DNA of 64,000 bases from Neisseria dumasiana (GTDB taxonomy: Bacteria; Pseudomonadota; Gammaproteobacteria; Burkholderiales; Neisseriaceae): contig NZ_CP091509.1 in assembly GCF_022870885.1 (NCBI RefSeq), positions 124,001 to 188,000 of the forward strand, written 5' to 3'. Within the stretch, counting starts at the first letter, position 1. Every line of letters starts with the position of its first letter. Positions 50,861 through 58,927 of this stretch are shown one piece after another. The notes beneath the pieces are model-generated. The model worked only from the letters and a program-made list of their open reading frames with translations, was not told the origin of the DNA and made no database searches. The position numbers were made by a program, and so were the translations under genes.

Positions 50861-53137
50861 ATGAACACATTTCATCTATCCGGCTACCCGCGCATCGGCG
50901 CGAAGCGCGAGCTGAAATTTGCCGTAGAAGCCTTTTGGAAAGGCGCGAAAAGCGAAGCCGAGCTGCAAGAAGTTGCCGCCGAAATCCGCCGTCTGAACTG
51001 GGCCACCCAAAAAGCCGCCGGTGCCGATTTGCTGCCCGTAGGCGATTTTTCTTTTTACGACCACGTTTTAGACCTGCTCTGCACTTTGGGCGCGATTCCC
51101 AAACGTTTCGGTTTCGACGCGGCCAACCTGAGCCTGCCCGAATACTTCCAACTGGCGCGCGGTAACGCCACCCAGTTTGCGATGGAAATGACCAAGTGGT
51201 TCGACACCAACTACCACTACATCGTACCCGAATGGCACACCGACACCGAATTTAAAGTCAACGCCAAAAACCTGATTGCCCAAATCAAAGAAGCCAAAGC
51301 ACAAGGCCACGACATCAAGCCCACGCTGGTCGGCCCCGTTACCCTGCTGTGGTTGGGCAAAGCCAAAGACGACAATTTCAAACGCATCAGCCTGCTGCCC
51401 AAGCTGCTGCCCGCTTACGCACAACTGCTGCGCGAACTGGCCGCCGAAGGCGTAGATTGGATTCAGATCGACGAGCCGATTCTCTCTGCCGACGCCGATG
51501 CCAACTGGATCAAAGCCGTTGAAACCGCTTACAAAGAATTTGCCAACACCGGCGTGCGCATCATCATCGGCACCTACTTCGCCTCTGCCGCCGAACACCT
51601 CAACCTGCTCAAAGCCCTGCCCGTTCACGGCGTACACATCGACTGCGTGCGCGCACCCGAGCAACTCTCCGTGTTTGCCGACGCATGGCCGGAAAACAAA
51701 GTATTGTCGGTCGGCCTGATCGACGGCCGCAACGTATGGCGCGCCAACTTGAGCAAAGTGATCGACACCCTGAAACCCGTTCAAGACAAACTGGGCAACA
51801 ACCTGTGGATCGCACCGAGCTGCTCGCTGCTGCACAGCCCGCAAGACTTGGCCGTAGAAGAAAAACTCGATGCCGAAATCAAAAACTGGATGGCTTTCGC
51901 CGCCCAAAAACTGGTTGAACTGGGCGTAGTGAAACAAGCCTTGGCACACGGCAAAGACAGCGTAAAAGAAGCCATTGCCGCTTCCGATGCAGCCGCTGCC
52001 GACCGCGCCACCAACAAAAAAATCCACAACGATGCCGTTAAAGCCCGTGTGGCCAATCTGCCCGAAGGTGCCGACCAACGCAAATCACCGTTTGCCGAGC
52101 GCATCAAAGCGCAACAGGCTTGGATGAACCTGCCCGTATTGCCCACCACCACCATCGGCTCGTTCCCGCAAACCACCGAAATCCGCCAAGCGCGCGCCGC
52201 CTTCAAAAAAGGCGAACTCTCCGCTGCCGATTACGATGCCGCGATGAAAAAAGAAATCGCCTACTGCGTGGAAGTACAGGAAAAACTGGAACTCGACGTG
52301 CCCGTACACGGCGAAGCCGAGCGTAACGACATGGTGGAATACTTCGGCGAACAACTGGCCGGCTACTGCTTCACCCAATTCGGCTGGGTACAAAGCTACG
52401 GCTCGCGCTGCGTGAAACCGCCCATCATCTTCGGCGACGTATCGCGCCCCGAACCGATGACCGTTTACTGGTCTGCCTACGCGCAAACCCTGACCAAACG
52501 CCCGATGAAAGGCATGCTCACCGGCCCCGTAACCATGTACAAATGGTCGTTCGTGCGCGACGACATTCCGTTGAGCGAAGTGGCCAAACAAATCGCCTTG
52601 GCCTTGAACGACGAAGTGTTGGACTTGGAAAAAGCCGGCATCAAAGTGATTCAGATCGACGAACCGGCCATCCGCGAAGCCATGCCGCTGAAAAAAGCCC
52701 AATGGGACGAATTTTTGGCTTGGGCGTGCGAAGCCTTCCGCTTGAGCAGCACCGGCGCGGAAGACAGCACCCAAATCCATACCCACATGTGCTATTCCGA
52801 GTTTAACGACATCCTGCCCGCCATCGCCTCTATGGATGCCGACGTGATCACCATCGAAACATCACGTTCCGACATGGAATTGCTCACCGCGTTCGGCGAC
52901 TTCAAATACCCGAACGACATCGGCCCCGGCGTGTACGACATCCACAGCCCGCGCGTACCGACTGCCGCCGAAGTGGAAAAACTGCTGCGCAAAGCCATGG
53001 AAGTGGTGCCGGTCGAGCGCTTGTGGGTCAACCCCGACTGCGGCCTGAAAACCCGCGGCTGGAAAGAAACCATCGAGCAGCTGGAAGTGATGATGGAAGT
53101 AACCAAAAAACTGCGTGGCGAGTTAGCCGCCAAATAA
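50861..53137 (+). CDS. metE: Cobalamin-independent methionine synthase
   Basis: 758 residues from the ATG at 50861, behind ACAGGAG; a TTG two codons earlier is in frame but unneeded. Two TIM barrels: the N-terminal one starts '[20 protein letters not shown]', the C-terminal one has '[20 protein letters not shown]' and the zinc ligands in '[10 protein letters not shown]' and '[11 protein letters not shown]'. It transfers the methyl group of methyltetrahydrofolate polyglutamate to homocysteine. Complete. Confidence 0.97.
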   Translation: MNTFHLSGYPRIGAKRELKFAVEAFWKGAKSEAELQEVAAEIRRLNWATQKAAGADLLPVGDFSFYDHVLDLLCTLGAIPKRFGFDAANLSLPEYFQLARGNATQFAMEMTKWFDTNYHYIVPEWHTDTEFKVNAKNLIAQIKEAKAQGHDIKPTLVGPVTLLWLGKAKDDNFKRISLLPKLLPAYAQLLRELAAEGVDWIQIDEPILSADADANWIKAVETAYKEFANTGVRIIIGTYFASAAEHLNLLKALPVHGVHIDCVRAPEQLSVFADAWPENKVLSVGLIDGRNVWRANLSKVIDTLKPVQDKLGNNLWIAPSCSLLHSPQDLAVEEKLDAEIKNWMAFAAQKLVELGVVKQALAHGKDSVKEAIAASDAAAADRATNKKIHNDAVKARVANLPEGADQRKSPFAERIKAQQAWMNLPVLPTTTIGSFPQTTEIRQARAAFKKGELSAADYDAAMKKEIAYCVEVQEKLELDVPVHGEAERNDMVEYFGEQLAGYCFTQFGWVQSYGSRCVKPPIIFGDVSRPEPMTVYWSAYAQTLTKRPMKGMLTGPVTMYKWSFVRDDIPLSEVAKQIALALNDEVLDLEKAGIKVIQIDEPAIREAMPLKKAQWDEFLAWACEAFRLSSTGAEDSTQIHTHMCYSEFNDILPAIASMDADVITIETSRSDMELLTAFGDFKYPNDIGPGVYDIHSPRVPTAAEVEKLLRKAMEVVPVERLWVNPDCGLKTRGWKETIEQLEVMMEVTKKLRGELAAK

Positions 53138-53163
53138 AGCCAAGTCTGTGAAATAGAGAGCCA

Positions 53164-53194
53164 AAGGCCGTCTGAAAAATTTTCAGACGGCCTT
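53164..53194. terminator. Inverted uptake-sequence terminator after metE
   Basis: AAGGCCGTCTGAAAA-TT-TTCAGACGGCCTTA followed by TTTTT. Confidence 0.85.
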
Positions 53195-53270
53195 ATTTTT
53201 GACTTTTTTCAAAAAACAAATGTAGTTCATCTTCTTCTTTTTAATCATTTACAACACCAACCCAATAAGC

Positions 53271-53353
53271 TGAGACCTTTGCAAAACCCCACGCCAACAA
53301 ACAGCCGGAACATTCTTCATCATGTTCCGGCTGTTTTTGCGTAAAAAGTAGAC
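53271..53353. mobile_element. Truncated second copy of the IS1106-type MITE
   Basis: Matches the reverse complement of the MITE at 26278-26384 from its TGAGACC end through the CAGCCGGAACAT hairpin to GTAAAAAGTAGAC, then diverges and lacks the far terminal repeat. The following 53354-53435 is unexplained sequence with small palindromes (GTGCCTCA-TT-ATGAGGCAC and GCCTG/CAGGC). Confidence 0.75.
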
Positions 53354-53435
53354 AAATTACCCCTAAATTCCCCTTAAAGTGCCTCATTATGAGGCACTGC
53401 CTGCCTATTCAGGCAGCAACAGACACACCTATCCT

Positions 53436-53820
53436 GAGACCTTTGCAAAACCCTCAAAAATCCTCTAAATTCTCGGAGTTTGATGTGAGTGGGAATTTAG
53501 AGGATTTTTGAGGGTTTTGCAAAGGTCTCCGGCTGTGCCATTGGCCGAGCAGGATGGCTTTGAACATGGAGAGCAAAGGATAGGCGGGACGGCCGCCGTT
53601 GTCGCGCACGTAGCGGGTTTTGCGGCCGGCGAGGTATTGTTCGATGGGTGTCCAGTCAAGAATACGTCGAGTTTGATGAGTGGGAAGCGGTCAAGATGTT
53701 TTTCGATGTGGTGGAGGGCGTCGGTGTGTAAAAAGCTGCTCATGAACAAAATCCTCTAAATTCTCGGAGTTTGATGTGAGTGGGAATTTAGAGGATTTTT
53801 GAGGGTTTTGCAAAGGTCTC
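53436..53820. mobile_element. IS1106/IS5-like insertion sequence debris with three terminal repeats
   Basis: The terminus GAGACCTTTGCAAAACCC continues into TCAAAAATCCTCTAAATTC and occurs three times: at 53436, inverted at 53493-53529, and inverted at 53784-53820. The first two form a near-perfect 37-bp foldback around 20 bp. Between the second and third lies the 5' end of a transposase gene (53531-53743). The layout suggests nested or repeated left-end insertions followed by deletion. Confidence 0.7.
53531..53743 (-). pseudogene. IS5-family (IS1106-like) transposase, N-terminal fragment
   Basis: From ATG at 53743 it reads 'MSSFLHTDALHHIEKHLDRF' and on to 'LIKLDVFL', the start of Neisseria IS5-family transposases. 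A frameshift follows, after which the expected sequence ('EQYLAGRKTRYVRDNGGRPA' type) continues in another frame. The gene is then cut off at 53531 by a second copy of the element terminus. About a fifth of the transposase remains; not functional. Confidence 0.8.
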
Positions 53821-53823
53821 AGC

Positions 53824-54363
53824 CTGTACCTGAAACTAAGGCGACGATTGGCTGACGAATGTGAGCGACAGACACCTTTGTGCGGCATAGTGGAATTGAA
53901 CGAATCCTATTTCGGTGCCAAACGTATCCGCGGCAAACGCGGGCGAGGTGCAGGCGGTAAAACGATTGTTTTCGGTATACTCAAACGAGGTGACAAGATT
54001 TATACCGAAATCGTTTCCGATGCTTCAAAAGCAACGTTACAAAAGGTTATCAGAGGACATATCTCTGTTGAGAGCGTCATCCATACTGATGGATGGCGTG
54101 GTTATCAGGGGTTGGTTGATATGGGCTTCGCGAAGCATTTCAGAGTGCGTCATAGTGATAATGAATTTGCTCGCGGCGCTCAGCATATCAACGGTATTGA
54201 ATCCTTTTGGAGCTACGCGAAGCATCGCTTGGTACAGTTTAACGGTGTACCTAAGCATACGTTTTACCTGCATTTAAAAGAAACCGAGTTCCGCTTCAAT
54301 CACAGGCATGACGATTTGTATAAAGTGCTGCTGGGAATGTTGCGGAAAGATCCTTTAAAATGA
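53824..54363 (+). pseudogene. IS1016-like (IS1595 family) transposase, 5' truncated
   Basis: The frame opens inside the protein with 'LYLKLRRRLADECERQTPL' and continues 'VELNESYFGAKRIRGKRGRG' to a natural end 'DDLYKVLLGMLRKDPLK'. The DDE(N/H) catalytic region ('VELNESYFG', 'SVIHTDGWRGY', 'GAQHINGIESFWSYAKHRL') is intact, but the N-terminal 40 or so residues, including the zinc-binding part, are missing. The cut is exactly at the terminal repeat of the IS5-like element (53820), so that element inserted into or deleted this one. Confidence 0.85.
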
Positions 54364-54400
54364 ATTTTGCTTCCTAAGCCCCTATATAATATATAGTTAA

Positions 54401-55405
54401 TCAACGGCAAGCCTTCAAACACTCCCGCACCAACTCCGGGCCGCGGTAAATCAAGCCGCTGTAAACCTGCACGGCCGCAGCACCCAAACGCATCTTTTCA
54501 GCCGCATCACTACCGTTCACAATACCGCCCACACCGATAACCGGCAATCGGCCTTCCAACTCTTTAACCAACTGCACAAGCACACGGTTGCTTTTCTCGC
54601 GCACAGGCAAACCGCTCAAGCCACCCTGCTCCCCCGCTTGCGGATGGTTGCCGAGCGAAGATTTATCGATCGTCGTATTGGTCGCAATAATGCCGTCCAT
54701 CTCCGTTGCCAACGCCACACGGGCGATTTCAGCCACTTGCGCCTCATCCAAATCAGGCGCGATTTTCACCGCCAACGGCACATAACGGCCTTGCGCGGCA
54801 GACAACGACAACTGCTTGTCTTTCAGCTTGCCCAACAACGCCGTCAACTCATCCCCGCCTTGCAAATCACGCAGGTTTTTCGTGTTCGGCGAAGAAATGT
54901 TTACCGTAATATAACCGGCATATTCATATGCTTTTTCTAAACAAATCAAATAATCAGATGCCGCCTGCTCGATAGGCGTATCGGCATTCTTACCGATATT
55001 GATGCCCAAAACACCGTTGTAACGGCTGTTGCGGATATTATTGAGCATCGCATCAATACCGTGATTATTAAACCCCATACGGTTAATAATCGCCTGATGT
55101 TCGGGCAGGCGGAACAAACGCGGCTGAGGGTTGCCGCTCTGCGGACGCGGCGTCACCGTACCCACCTCGATAAAACCGAAACCCAAAGCCGCCAACGCAT
55201 CAATATACGCCCCGTTTTTATCCAAACCCGCCGCCAGCCCCACAGGATTGGGCAAATCCAAACCCATCAAACGGGTCGGGCGGGTATCGCGGTCGATGGT
55301 GGGCAATACCCCCAAACGGTAAGCCGAATTCAACGCATTTAACACAAAATGATGTGAAGTTTCAGGATCTGTTTTAAACAACAGCGGACGCACAAAAGAA
55401 TACAT
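54401..55405 (-). CDS. pyrD: Dihydroorotate dehydrogenase (quinone)
   Basis: 334 residues, class 2 membrane-associated enzyme. N-terminal 'FVRPLLFKTDPETSHHFVL' is the quinone-tunnel region. 'LPNPVGLAAGLDKNGAYIDA' binds FMN, 'ITVNISSPNTKNLR' holds the catalytic serine region, and 'ATNTTIDKSSLGNHPQAGEQ' and 'VIGVGGIVNGSDAAEK' complete the barrel. It oxidises dihydroorotate to orotate in pyrimidine synthesis and passes electrons to quinone. Complete. Confidence 0.96.
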   Translation of the reverse strand: MYSFVRPLLFKTDPETSHHFVLNALNSAYRLGVLPTIDRDTRPTRLMGLDLPNPVGLAAGLDKNGAYIDALAALGFGFIEVGTVTPRPQSGNPQPRLFRLPEHQAIINRMGFNNHGIDAMLNNIRNSRYNGVLGINIGKNADTPIEQAASDYLICLEKAYEYAGYITVNISSPNTKNLRDLQGGDELTALLGKLKDKQLSLSAAQGRYVPLAVKIAPDLDEAQVAEIARVALATEMDGIIATNTTIDKSSLGNHPQAGEQGGLSGLPVREKSNRVLVQLVKELEGRLPVIGVGGIVNGSDAAEKMRLGAAAVQVYSGLIYRGPELVRECLKACR

Positions 55406-55510
55406 AGAATAAGCCGTTTGTAAGTGATTTCTGATGAAGATATTTTACCTGAACGGTATCGTTTCGGGCAGCTTTGAGAATGTGCCTGCAATCATTCTTA
55501 AGGCCGCTAA

Positions 55511-57295
55511 CTAATATACGTGCCGAAGCCGTAAATATCCCCATGCCTCCGGCGATTCAATTCGAAACCATGCCCGGGAATCATGTACATAATCATCAAA
55601 GAAAGCAATGGTTTTACTGTCACTTAAAGGTGCACCATTCCATAGATTTTTTAGTACTTTTTCCCATTGTTGGTATTTTTCTCTCATTGCATACTCTGTT
55701 CGGGTAGAAGTCATTTCATTTTTTAAAGCAGGTCGCTTCGGTATACGGATAACGGTATTACTCAAACTGTAAGGAGAACGTATTCTGGTTTCCTTGTATT
55801 CCTGCAAAAACTTTAACTCATACTTCAATCCTTTTTCAGCATCAACAATATCGTTATAGTCTCTTATCGCCGTTTTATTGTTTTCGTTGTTGATTTTATC
55901 CCCTAGCTTAGCAGCCAATTCACCATAACGCGCTTTATGCCATAAAACATAATAAGAATAGTGATAATTGATAATATGTTTTATATTGTTTTGCGTGTTC
56001 CAATTCTTGTTATATGTGGCCGTATAATAATGATTAAAAGAAATAATCAATTGCTTACTTACAGCCATTACTTCATTAACCGATTGATTACTTTTCCATT
56101 CGGAAGGAAGCAGGAAAGGCACACCTGATAACAATGCCTTACGATACATATCCGCTAAAGGAATTTGTGATAATTTCCCTATATCCCCGTTAGCTTCCGT
56201 AGATTTACCTTGTTCGAAAGGCGAATACCCTCCACCCACATCCGAATGCACACCCGGATACGCGATTTCTTCCGTATTCGTTATGCCTTTTGCAGAAGTA
56301 AGCGGAAATGAACCACGTATTTCATGTGCCGACACCAAATGAACACATTTCCTTACAGAGGGGGACATAAATTTAGGCAGGGCCCAGTCGTAATGCCCAT
56401 CGCCACCGCCCGAGCGGGCAAGTCCAACCGAAGCCACCGTATCGAAAATCCCTAAAAAGCTCAATTCAAGTCGGAATCCGATTTTCAAGCCTTGCAACAT
56501 ATAATTTATTCTGCTGGCAAAACTGCGCGCTGCCGCTGCACCGCGTGAGAAACCGAAAATATAGAGCTTGATATTTCGGATATTGGGCTTTCTGGTATTC
56601 TGCATCCGGGGCAGGTAGGGATCCAAATGCAGCTGAAATATATTACGTATACTCGATTCACCGCGAAAAACCTGCCCTCCGCAACCCTTAGCTATCTTTT
56701 GAATCACGCTCGCAGGCAAACTGCCTTCGCCACAAGTCTCCATAGCAAGGCTTAATACCTGAGCCATCGCCCAGAAAATCCGTTCGGCTCCGTAGGCACC
56801 GAAAGCTTCCCCGGCAGTATTCTGGCCGATAAACGGAAATATTTTGCGCGTATTTGCATCCCCCACATCAGGAAATGGCGTACCGACCCCGGGAACATAA
56901 ATCTTCCGAAAATATTTATGGATATTGGCGGGCATTTTTTCATGATAGCGTTTGGGATAATCCTGAGATGTAACACGGGTTTCATACTCATTGTATTCAT
57001 TCACATACCGGGTGGCACGGGTTCCGGTGGTTGCGCCCTGCCCGGGAAACACGTCGTATAATCGCGCCACATTGCTGTGCGATTTGCTTTGGGTGTCGAA
57101 ATATTTGTTATTGTTAGTACCGTCGAAGAATACGCCGATGTGCAGATCGTAAGAGCAATGCACATTGGGGCGGCCTTTGCTGTCGCAGTTTGCGGGTTGG
57201 AGGGTGGAGCGGAGTTTTGCTATCTCGGTTAATTCTTTCCGATCTAATTCAAAAGGCTTTGTTCTGCATCTATCGGCAAATTTTATTGTAGCCAC
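55511..57295 (-). CDS. Tle1-like type VI secretion phospholipase effector (DUF2235)
   Basis: 594 residues. The DUF2235 alpha/beta hydrolase starts 'LHIGVFFDGTNNNKYFDTQS'. The nucleophile is S250 in G-F-S-R-G ('LYIFGFSRGAAAARSFASRI'), followed by 'FLGIFDTVASVGLARSG' and 'AYPGVHSDVGGGYSPFEQG', which contain the likely acid. This matches Tle1 effectors, phospholipases delivered into rival cells by type VI secretion. It is last in a cassette of VgrG, DUF4123 adaptor and DUF3304 lipoprotein on the same strand. GC is lower than in the core genes nearby, suggesting transfer. Confidence 0.88.
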   Translation of the reverse strand: MATIKFADRCRTKPFELDRKELTEIAKLRSTLQPANCDSKGRPNVHCSYDLHIGVFFDGTNNNKYFDTQSKSHSNVARLYDVFPGQGATTGTRATRYVNEYNEYETRVTSQDYPKRYHEKMPANIHKYFRKIYVPGVGTPFPDVGDANTRKIFPFIGQNTAGEAFGAYGAERIFWAMAQVLSLAMETCGEGSLPASVIQKIAKGCGGQVFRGESSIRNIFQLHLDPYLPRMQNTRKPNIRNIKLYIFGFSRGAAAARSFASRINYMLQGLKIGFRLELSFLGIFDTVASVGLARSGGGDGHYDWALPKFMSPSVRKCVHLVSAHEIRGSFPLTSAKGITNTEEIAYPGVHSDVGGGYSPFEQGKSTEANGDIGKLSQIPLADMYRKALLSGVPFLLPSEWKSNQSVNEVMAVSKQLIISFNHYYTATYNKNWNTQNNIKHIINYHYSYYVLWHKARYGELAAKLGDKINNENNKTAIRDYNDIVDAEKGLKYELKFLQEYKETRIRSPYSLSNTVIRIPKRPALKNEMTSTRTEYAMREKYQQWEKVLKNLWNGAPLSDSKTIAFFDDYVHDSRAWFRIESPEAWGYLRLRHVY

Positions 57296-57298
57296 AAT

Positions 57299-58060
57299 TT
57301 ATTCTCCCCACTCAGGATCACGCCAGTCAATATCACACATTTTTTTATTCGTAACAGCCCATTCTTTGATGCAATCATTTTTCCAATCTTGACAATCAGC
57401 TTTTGTCCAACTACTAAATTCTGTTATATCTTGTTCTGATAGTGAAAATATTTTGCGGCATTTTATTCTAGTCCACTCTGCAAACTGGTCATTTACATTG
57501 TCATAATGCGGCAGATACATATAACAAAACCTCTTATCATTCTTGTCCATACAGGCTTCCAGCGGTTCTTTCTGCTCCCGCCCTTTCCAGCCCGCTTCCC
57601 CCGGGTAGCTGCTGCCCACCACAAACTCCGCTTTTTGCTGCGGATAAAACACGACCGTCAAATCCTCGGGCTGCTCATAACGGGGAAGCTCTGCGGTATG
57701 GCGGTACACGGTCTTATCCGGCAAATCAGCCGAACCCGCCTGCCACAACACGGTATATTTCAACCCCGGCCGCCACTGTTTCGGCAGGTTGGCGCAGCAT
57801 TCGCTGCCGCCTCCGTCCAGCGCCATCAGATTGCCGCCGCCCACGGGGTAGTAACCGTCCAAACGCAGTTCGATATGCGGATCGGCTTTGTATTTGGGGT
57901 CGGGTTGTCCGGATACATCGTATAGGCTGAAGGTAACACCCCTGTCGGCGTTGTAATTGATGCTGCGCACAGCCACTGCCACCTGATTTTTATCTTCGGC
58001 CTGTGAGCATCCGGCAAACAGGGGCAGGGTTAAGAAAAAGGAATAAAAGGCAAACTTCAT
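57299..58060 (-). CDS. DUF3304-like lipoprotein, probable immunity protein to the Tle1 effector
   Basis: 253 residues with a lipobox ('LPLFAGCSQAED'). The N-terminal half ('VAVAVRSINYNADRGVTFSL', 'GGGSECCANLPKQWRPGLKY') resembles DUF3304, lipoproteins often encoded beside DUF2235 phospholipase effectors. The C-terminal half is Cys- and Trp-rich and less familiar. Periplasmic anchoring fits a protein that neutralises a phospholipase acting from the periplasm. It ends 3 bp before the effector gene starts, so the two are coupled. The immunity role is inferred from position. Confidence 0.72.
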   Translation of the reverse strand: MKFAFYSFFLTLPLFAGCSQAEDKNQVAVAVRSINYNADRGVTFSLYDVSGQPDPKYKADPHIELRLDGYYPVGGGNLMALDGGGSECCANLPKQWRPGLKYTVLWQAGSADLPDKTVYRHTAELPRYEQPEDLTVVFYPQQKAEFVVGSSYPGEAGWKGREQKEPLEACMDKNDKRFCYMYLPHYDNVNDQFAEWTRIKCRKIFSLSEQDITEFSSWTKADCQDWKNDCIKEWAVTNKKMCDIDWRDPEWGE

Positions 58061-58122
58061 CTTGCAATCTTTCGTTGATGTAGACTGGGCTGAAATATTT
58101 TTCAGACGGCATATATAAAAAG

Positions 58123-58914
58123 TTAACCTGTTATGTTAAGGGTATCGTTTTGCACCTGTATATGGTTTTCTATTGCGTCTAGGCAATTTTTCATAACAGT
58201 ATCCAAATAAAATGTAGGAGATGAAACATCCGTTGTAGTTATACGCTCTTGAACTTCTCTCCAAATAAAACTTTGATATTTGTTAACAGTTTTTTCGTCA
58301 AAATGCCCGCATATTTTCTGATAAACCGTATAAGGTATCATTCCGTCAAGAAAGGTTTCGTACTGCTTATCTGTCAATTCGAGCATATCTTGCAGCGGTT
58401 GTGTTTCTTTTTGCCCGCCACCTTCTAAATACTGCCATTCTCCGGTTATGTCAGGATAAGCCCAAAGGGTAATAGGCTCAAAAAAATGCTTTTTCTGTTT
58501 TTCAGACAATGCTGTTTTCATCAGGGGCAAGATGCGGGTGTCTGCAAAACGAAGTATTAAATTCTGGCCGTCTGAAACAGTTTTGCAGATACTGTATTTT
58601 CCCAAATGTACTGCTAATGTTTCGATAGGCATGGGGCTGACCAACAGGCTGTATAAGGGCTTGTTGCGCCATGCCGGTTTGATTTTCTGTAAGAAAGCAG
58701 TTATGGGCTTCGCTGTGTCCAGATTAATAAGTTGCGGAGAAATGCTTTCATCATTCATTTTTAAAACATTTTTCCATATAGAGACGCAGGGAAAATCATA
58801 TGGTAAAGCACGTTGGCGCATAGACAGTTGGCTCTGGTCGAGCAAAGCATAAAAATACAATTCCCCGTTATTTTTTTGTAAAGACTGAAATGTGATATTA
58901 ATTACTTCGTTCAT
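58123..58914 (-). CDS. DUF4123 type VI effector adaptor (Tap/TEC)
   Basis: 263 residues matching DUF4123 proteins: 'LYFYALLDQSQLSMRQRALP' at the N terminus, 'PLYSLLVSPMPIETLAVHLG' and 'LILRFADTRILPLMKTALSE' in the middle. These chaperones load effectors onto the tip of a cognate VgrG without being secreted. It lies between vgrG (13 bp upstream) and the immunity/effector pair, the usual order. AT-rich compared with vgrG. Confidence 0.85.
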   Translation of the reverse strand: MNEVINITFQSLQKNNGELYFYALLDQSQLSMRQRALPYDFPCVSIWKNVLKMNDESISPQLINLDTAKPITAFLQKIKPAWRNKPLYSLLVSPMPIETLAVHLGKYSICKTVSDGQNLILRFADTRILPLMKTALSEKQKKHFFEPITLWAYPDITGEWQYLEGGGQKETQPLQDMLELTDKQYETFLDGMIPYTVYQKICGHFDEKTVNKYQSFIWREVQERITTTDVSSPTFYLDTVMKNCLDAIENHIQVQNDTLNITG

Positions 58915-58927
58915 TTCTATCTATTCC

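Noticed and set aside
53354..53435. Small palindromes GTGCCTCA/ATGAGGCAC and GCCTG/CAGGC as a regulatory RNA
   Set aside because: They lie inside insertion-sequence debris without a promoter; most likely part of a decayed element.
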